A stretch of 64,000 nucleotides of DNA, taken from Lytechinus pictus (lineage: Eukaryota; Echinodermata; Echinoidea; Temnopleuroida; Toxopneustidae). The notes under the pieces were generated by a model, which was not told where the DNA came from, did not search any database, and was given only the letters and a program-made list of their open reading frames with translations. Shown piece by piece: positions 58,519 through 64,000 of the stretch. The stretch is taken from positions 28,446,317 through 28,510,316 of the forward strand of contig NC_087261.1 in NCBI RefSeq assembly GCF_037042905.1, read 5' to 3'. Position numbers and translations under genes: made by a program. Position 1 is the first letter of the stretch. The number at the start of each line of letters is the position of its first letter.

Positions 58519-58838
58519 CCTGCTGGAGAGAACATAGTATCACACAGTGTGATCACAGTGTGTTCACATAGTGTACTATGTGAACACATTATTTACACTC
58601 TGTTAAAATGCTCAAATTCAACAGTGTGAAGACATTTTCTTACTGTGGATACATCGACAGTGTGACTGTTCACAGCGTGTTCACATGGTCGACTACAAGT
58701 CATGTACGTGAAAATGTGATTCATGCTGTTTAAATGCTCGTACTCAACAATGTATATGGTGATTTCACATTGTGTTCCACACTGACGCGGAACACACTGT
58801 GGCAAACATTGTAAGACACTGTGTCCTTTCCAGTAGGG
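58519..58838. mobile_element. CACAGTGTG inverted-repeat element (complete)
   Basis: CCCTGCTGGAGAGAACATAG at 58,518 pairs with TGTCCTTTCCAGTAGGG ending 58,838. The interior alternates CACACAGTGTG, GTTCACATAG and CAAATTCAACAGTGTGAAG. Length about 320 bp. Confidence 0.8.
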
Positions 58839-58855
58839 AACTTAATATTATGTCA

Positions 58856-58966
58856 CAGTTACACCTGCGAAACTGACTCCAGACCGGTTGAATATATTAC
58901 GCTGAATCCGTTGAGATATCATCGGTCGGTTTGGAGTTAGTTTTGTTAGTATGGCTGTAGCATTGC
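58856..58966 (+). repeat. CAGTCACACC palindromic repeat (copy 2)
   Basis: CACAGTTACACCTGCGAAAC, TGACTCCAGACCGGTTGAAT, ATATCATCGGTCGGTTTGGA and TTAGTATGGCTGTAG correspond in order to 49,080-49,192. It sits between two CACAGTGTG elements. Confidence 0.6.
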
Positions 58967-58985
58967 AATCATTACAGTCCCCTTT

Positions 58986-59263
58986 CCTACTGGAAAGAAC
59001 ACAGTGTGTGCCACAGTGTGTTCACAGTGTGGAACATAATGTGAAATCACCTTCACACTGTTAAATTCGAGCATTTCAACAGTGTGAATCACATATTCAC
59101 ATAGTCGACCGCGTGAACACGCTGTGAACAGTCACACTGTCGAGTCACTATGTGAAAATATCTTCACACTGCTATATTCGAGCATTTTCATAGTAAGAAT
59201 CATATATTCACATGGTTCACTATGTGAATATATTGTGATCACACTGTGTTCTTTCCAAAAGGG
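58986..59263. mobile_element. CACAGTGTG inverted-repeat element (complete)
   Basis: CCTACTGGAAAGAACACAGTG at 58,986 pairs with CACTGTGTTCTTTCCAAAAGGG ending near 59,263. The same internal wording as 58,519-58,838, so the two nearly identical elements lie 150 bp apart. Confidence 0.82.
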
Positions 59264-59344
59264 TTGTTTTGACTTTTCCCCTAAATGACCGTGACCATTT
59301 GATATATATATATATTCTTTTTTTTTCTTCCCTCCTAGGTGCAG

Positions 59345-59680
59345 TTTTAGACGCGGGATCGTCTTCATATTCATTTGTACATTATTTAGGATAAATCACA
59401 TAAAAGCACGTAAGTTTTCATTAACTTTATTTTCAAAAGTCTTAATGTGATTTTCTTTATTCAATCGGCTTTTAATATCAAGAGATATAGAAATACATTC
59501 AACTCACATATGTTTTAGACGCGGGACCGTCTTCATATTCATTTGTACATTATTAACAGTAAATCAATTAAAAGCACCTAAGTAATCATTAATTAAAATC
59601 TTATTGTTATTTTCTTTTTTTCATTTGATATTAAGAAATGTTCTATGAGAAAACGAAAATAATAGAGATATCATAGTAAC
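59345..59680 (+). repeat. 168-bp tandem duplication
   Basis: TTTTAGACGCGGGATCGTCTT and CATATTCATTTGTACATTAT at 59,345 recur at 59,513 (GCGGGACCGTCTTCATATTC). Each is followed by TAAATCA, AAAAGCAC and a TTAATATCAAG-like stretch. The first 50 bases are nearly identical and the rest has diverged. Confidence 0.7.
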
Positions 59681-59932
59681 ATATCACAACAAATTAGGTA
59701 TTTTCTATTCATTTATTAGTAATGTTTCTACAACGGTACTGCATATTCGTAAATACATCCCGCGATCCGTGTTGATTTTTTTTCATTTGAAGTATTTAAT
59801 AGTTCCTCACTTTTTATATGAAAATTGCTTTCTCGACAGATAGCAGAGAAAAATAGTCAACTTCAAATTTAAACCATATAATGACCACTCTTTTATTGTT
59901 CATGTATTGTTTGCTTTTCTTTTCTTCAAAAG

Positions 59933-59992
59933 AATTAATGGAAACTGTGGAATGCCCTGGAGACATCCGGTTAGAAGAAAACGATTTGCCTG
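59933..59992 (+). CDS. Candidate internal exon, start of a hyalin-repeat (HYR)-like domain
   Basis: A long pyrimidine tract with AAAAG (AG at 59,931-59,932) precedes, and CCTG|GTGAGA follows. The 60-base exon is phase 1 on both sides. Its peptide, ...LMETVECPGDIRLEENDLPG, has the CP.DI pattern that opens HYR domains, which are extracellular immunoglobulin-like modules common in echinoderm proteins. Flanking exons were not found within the window, and the frame's upstream ATG is in the pyrimidine tract. HYR assignment rests on one short motif. A chance open frame with good splice sites is the alternative. Confidence 0.35.
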
Positions 59993-60194
59993 GTGAGAAA
60001 ATACTTCATTTATCATTATTATCTACATTCATCTTATTTACTATTATATACATCTCGTTGAAACCATGGACCTACTACGCTTATCTCATCTGCTCATAGA
60101 AGGGATTTTTTTTCAAAGACGTTGGGGCAACAAGGGGATACATAAAATACAACGACATTCTTTTTTTTTAAATCAGCACCTCATCAACTTCGCA

Positions 60195-61190
60195 CCCTCA
60201 CCACACTAACTATATCATATGCAGTTAATCTACTCTACTCCTATATTAATTATAAATCTATTGTACACCCACCCGACACCAACTGCAACCCACTTCACAC
60301 TCCTTCAACTCCTACACCGACTGCAATTCACATCAGGTTCCACAACAAATGTAGATCCACTCCAACCTACCCCATACCAATCGATACTCACTAAACACCT
60401 ACTCCACACCCACTCCAACTCCACACCCACTCGATACTCACTAAATACCAGCTCTACACCCACTCCACACAACACACACTCACTCTACACCCACCCACAC
60501 CCACTCCAACTCCACACTTACTCACTTAACACAAACTCCACACCCACTGCACACGCCCTCTCTCCACACCCACCCACTCACTAAACACCTAATCCACACC
60601 CACTCCAACTCCACACCCATTTGATACTCACTAAATACCAACTCTACACCCACTCCACACACACACACACTCACTCTACACCCACCCACACCCACTCCGA
60701 CTCCACACCCACTCGATACTCACTAAACACCAACTACACAAACACTCATTCTACACCTACCCACATCCACTCACTTAACACATACTCCACACCCACTGCA
60801 CACGCCCTCCCTCCCTCCACACCCACCCACTCAATAAACACCTACTCCACACCCACTTCACACCCACCCACTCCAACTCCACACCAACTGGATACTCGAT
60901 AAATACCAACTCTACACCGACTCCACACACACACTCACTCTACACTCACCCACACCCACTCCAACTCTACACCGACTCACTTAACACCTACTCCACATCC
61001 ACGTCACACACACCCACTCCACACCAACTCCACCCAACTCCCTGCTCACTACACCCCTCACTACCCTCGCAGCACCTGCTCCGCACCAACTCCACATTAA
61101 CCCCACACCCACTCCAAACGAACTCGACACCGTTTCGTCACATACTCCTCACCCACTCCAAACAAATTGACATCACTCGATCATATTCGC
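60195..61190 (+). repeat. C-rich satellite (CTCCACACCCA units), almost G-free plus strand
   Basis: About one kilobase of CACTCCACACCCACTC, CTCCAACTCCACACCC, GATACTCACTAAACACC and ACTCACTCTACACCCACC, in higher-order blocks of roughly 60-120 bp. G appears on the plus strand only sparsely, mostly in CGATACTC and GCACACGCCCTC. His/Thr/Pro-rich frames through it are artefacts. Confidence 0.93.
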
Positions 61191-61290
61191 TGAGCTAATC
61201 AACACGCACCTATTCCATACACTCTACACACCCGTCTTATGCCTATTCAAAAATAAGTCTCTCAGCCTAAATTTGTTTTAATGATCAGTA

Positions 61291-62477
61291 AAGCCCCTTT
61301 CACAATTGACGTACGACCATTTGCGACCTTTTGGTCGTGCGACAGGCTGCAACAGGCATCAATCGCTAGTCATCTCATAAGATCGCACAGAGGCTTTCAC
61401 AGTTGCAACAGCTGTCGTACAACAAAAACAACCAGTAAACCCCGTTGCACGAGTAAGTCGCATATGCTCTTATTGTGCTCGTGCGATCACATGCGAGTGT
61501 TGCACGAGGGATTGCGAGCGGAACGGTCGCATACATGCGAATGAAACGGTAGTGCAATGTTGTAAGCCGTTGCGATCGGTCTTGCAACAGTCTTATGGCC
61601 CATATTTTTATCGCAACCAGTCGCAAGACAGGTCTCTGTACATGTAGGTCGCTTGCACATGTGCAAGTGTTGCACGACCTCCAGTCAAGTAAATGCGACT
61701 ACTTAGTTGTACCACCTCTCGCACCAAGTCGTACAACGTTGAACAACACTCGCACGATGATCGCCCGACCGATGGTACGACCCCGGGTACGGCCTGATGC
61801 GAGTGAATCGATCGTATTTGATCGCGTTCGGATTTTGAACATGTTCAAAGTTCAGATGTGACCAGTCACGACCACCTCGAGTTCGTGCGACCGTCTACAA
61901 CGACTGCGAGTGCTCGCAAGACACCAAGAGATCGATCGTGCAACAACAAGAAAAAACTGTTGCAGGCGGTCGTAAACTGGTCGGACGTCAATTGTGAAAG
62001 GGGCTGAACGGTCGCATACATCCGAATGCAACGGTAGTGGAATGTAGTAAGCCGTAATTTCGATCGGTCTTGCAACAGTCTCATATTATCGCACCCAGTC
62101 GCAAGACTGGTTTCTGTAGGTCTCCAGCACATGTGCAAGTGTTGTACGACCTCCAGTCGACTAAATGCGACTATACTTAGTTGTGCCACCTCTCGCACCA
62201 AGTCGTACAACGTTGAACAACACTCACACGATGATCGCCCGACCGATGGTACGACATGTTGCGAGTGAATCAATCGTATTTGATCGCGTTTGGATTTTGA
62301 ACATGTTCAAAGTTCAGATGCGACCAGTCACGATCACCTCCGACCACCTCGAGTTTGTGCGATCGTCTACAACGACTGCGAGTGCTCGCAAGACACCAAG
62401 GGATCGATCGTGCAACAACAAGAAAAAACTGTTGCAGGTGGTCGTAAACAGGTCGTACGTCAATTGTGAAAGGGGCT
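61291..62477. mobile_element. AAGCCCCTTTCACAATTGACG element with partial tandem duplication
   Basis: AAGCCCCTTTCACAATTGAC at 61,291 is mirrored by GTCAATTGTGAAAGGGGCT ending 62,005, giving a 715-bp element. Sequence from about 61,518 to the right end is then repeated as 62,006-62,477, including a second copy of the right end. Internal words GTCGCA, TTGCACGA and GGTCGTACG occur throughout in both orientations. Open frames on both strands are interior palindrome effects. Confidence 0.82.
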
Positions 62478-62480
62478 TTA

Positions 62481-62545
62481 CGAAAGGCCTATCGCGGCGT
62501 TCGTAAAGGATCGCACGACAGAGAGAACGAGGTATAAGTCTAAGC
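62481..62545 (+). repeat. Dispersed repeat fragment shared with 9,838-9,900
   Basis: CGAAAGGCCTATCGCGGCGTT and AAAGGATCGCACGACAGAGA match CGAAGGGCCAATCGCAGCG and AAATGATCGCACGACAAAGA at 9,838-9,900. It abuts the element ending at 62,477. Confidence 0.55.
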
Positions 62546-63149
62546 TGGTCCTAGTGGAAAGCCACCGGTAAGTTTGAACATCCGTGTAAATTCTTATTTA
62601 AGAATTAATACACAGGAACCTCCAAACTGTTCTTTCTTTACAAGGACCCTGGAACACTTAAACACGTTTTTTTGTGACCGCCCACTGCATGGTTAACAAT
62701 TGTATGGGTTTAACGTAATCAAACACATCATTCGAATATCATTATTTCTCCTTTGGTACAAATATTTGTTATTCAAGGCGACAAATTTTTACTTTTATTT
62801 TCCTTGATTTCAAATACAAAGTTCGCCTTTGTAAATCTAAAAACGAAATCCCTAATAATGTTGAATTCAAAGCTCGTGTGAAATGTATAAAAGGCGTTGA
62901 ATTGCCGAAGAAGAATCACCATTCCTTAAAAAATGAGATTTGATACTTAATTTCTTGGGTTTCGTTTCTGTCTCCATATTTTTGGTACATACGTCAGTGC
63001 TGCTATGTTTAATCATGTAAATATTTTGGTCTTATTTGTTTGATTCATTATTGTGATCTATTATTATCAATAAACACTTGAATAAAACAGTTCTGACATC
63101 CGTGTAGGATGTGGACGGTAGAGGAATTGTAACACACGCGAAATATGAA
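62546..63149. other. No recognisable feature
   Basis: An isolated donor-like CACCG|GTAAGT lies at about 62,569 without a supporting exon. The rest is AT-rich. Confidence 0.4.
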
Positions 63150-63290
63150 CACCTAAGATTAGGGTCTCGTTGACCCAGTCACACCCACGAAACCGATTCC
63201 AAACCGACCGATGGCATGTCATTGAGGATAACGTGAAACATTCTGTCTGTCTGGGATTCGTTTCACTGGTGAGACTGAGACGTTACAGAT
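63150..63290 (+). repeat. CAGTCACACC palindromic repeat (copy 3)
   Basis: CCCAGTCACACCCACGAAAC, CGATTCCAAACCGACCGATG, GGGATTCGTTTCACTGGTGA correspond to copies at 49,080 and 58,856, with more divergence at the right end. Confidence 0.55.
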
Positions 63291-63449
63291 CACATAATTC
63301 ACACCTGTACTGCAAGTGAACCTTCCTCACCTGTGCATACCTACTGTGCACAGTTTGAGGTCACTAGAGACTTTTCGCTCTACGATGCACGATGGATTCA
63401 AGAATATTCAAGATGTATTGTTACATGCCTTCCATGACAAAGAACATCC

Positions 63450-63660
63450 AAGATGTCTTTGTCGATAATTGTTGATAAAAAACCCCAGCAGTTTCGTCTT
63501 GTACTCTGGACAAACGACATATTCGCAAATTTCGTCAGGTCCGAAATTTAGGAGGAAACTGCGATTCCGGTTCACCACTTATCGACAAAGACCACCCAGC
63601 TATTTTTTGTCATTTGATGGGCATTCCCAAATTATTTAGTGAGCGTCACGGAGCGAAAAT
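63450..63660 (+). repeat. Dispersed repeat, family of 2,320-2,640
   Basis: TCTTGTACTCTGGACAAACGA, TTTCGTCAGGTCCGAAATTT, CACCACTTATCGACAAAGAC and GGCATTCCCAAATTATTTAG follow the order of the 51,590 copy. Confidence 0.5.
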
Positions 63661-63726
63661 ACCCAACCATCTCTTTATATGAATTTCAGAGTAAGGTTGT
63701 GTCCCCGACGCTTAGGAGTGCGCACC

Positions 63727-63755
63727 ACCCCCCCCCCCCACACACACACACACTC
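63727..63755. repeat. C-run and (CA)n microsatellite
   Basis: An uninterrupted C-run followed by about seven CA units. Confidence 0.95.
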
Positions 63756-64000
63756 ACATCACTATTCACCATTATCGGTTGGGATGATGATGTAAGAGAG
63801 AAAAAAATATCATTTATTCTATATTTTTGTGTCGTTGAAATAATACGAGAACAGATTTTAGCGTTTATCTTTTGTTTTTATTATCAACTTTCCCCAAGAA
63901 GATGCAAAATTGGACAATTATAGTATTTTCAATATACAGTACCGACATCTGATTATCTTTTTTAATAAAGGAAATTTTATTCATCGTTTCCACCTGTTTT

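Noticed and set aside
60219-60902. Thr/His/Pro-rich secreted-looking proteins
   Set aside because: They are frames through a C-rich satellite, with no codon pattern beyond the repeat.
61281-62506. Overlapping 83-135-residue frames on both strands
   Set aside because: They come from the palindromic, CpG-containing interior of a non-autonomous element. No transposase motif is present.

Overview
This window is animal (metazoan) nuclear DNA, AT-rich and dominated by non-coding sequence. The combination of tRNA-headed SINEs, very many short palindromic (fold-back/MITE) elements, a Tc1 element, a Harbinger-type transposase remnant and a split Golgi glycosyltransferase gene suggests a marine deuterostome, most likely an echinoderm such as a sea urchin. 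That species guess is inference from repeat style, not proven by any single sequence. I see no bacterial operons, phage, CRISPR arrays or rRNA genes.

Genes. The one confident host gene lies on the minus strand between about 12,022 and 7,366. It has a type II membrane-anchor exon (11,927-12,022), a short stem exon (9,559-9,649) and a catalytic exon (7,366-8,081). The exons join in frame to a predicted 300-residue GT54 N-acetylglucosaminyltransferase of the GnT-IV family, closest in motifs to MGAT4C. Two weaker host-gene signals are on the plus strand: a promoter-like region with a possible first coding exon (about 35,340-36,291), and a 60-base exon at 59,933-59,992 whose peptide looks like the start of a hyalin-repeat (HYR) domain. 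No protein-coding gene can be completed to the right of 12 kb.

Layout. 1-5.8 kb: fold-back elements, a SINE, a tetranucleotide repeat and a degenerate GTCTAAT-type repeat. 7.3-12 kb: the glycosyltransferase gene, whose introns hold a 1.1-kb inverted-repeat element and a palindromic minisatellite. 12-18 kb: several MITEs, ending in a fold-back element at 17.3-18.1 kb with hairpins stacked inside it. 18.2-19.8 kb: a nearly complete but inactivated Tc1 element. 20-24.6 kb: one MITE family, part of it amplified as a 594-bp tandem duplication. 25.1-33.5 kb: a putative 8.4-kb Harbinger-like element with decayed transposase exons and nested insertions. 34-64 kb: mixed MITEs, SINEs and microsatellites, a C-rich satellite at 60.2-61.2 kb that is nearly free of G on the plus strand, and a partly tandem-duplicated inverted-repeat element at 61.3-62.5 kb.

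The genes do not form a shared pathway. The window mainly records layered transposon insertions around one glycosyltransferase gene. All repeat-family statements rest on comparisons made by eye within the window; no database was searched.
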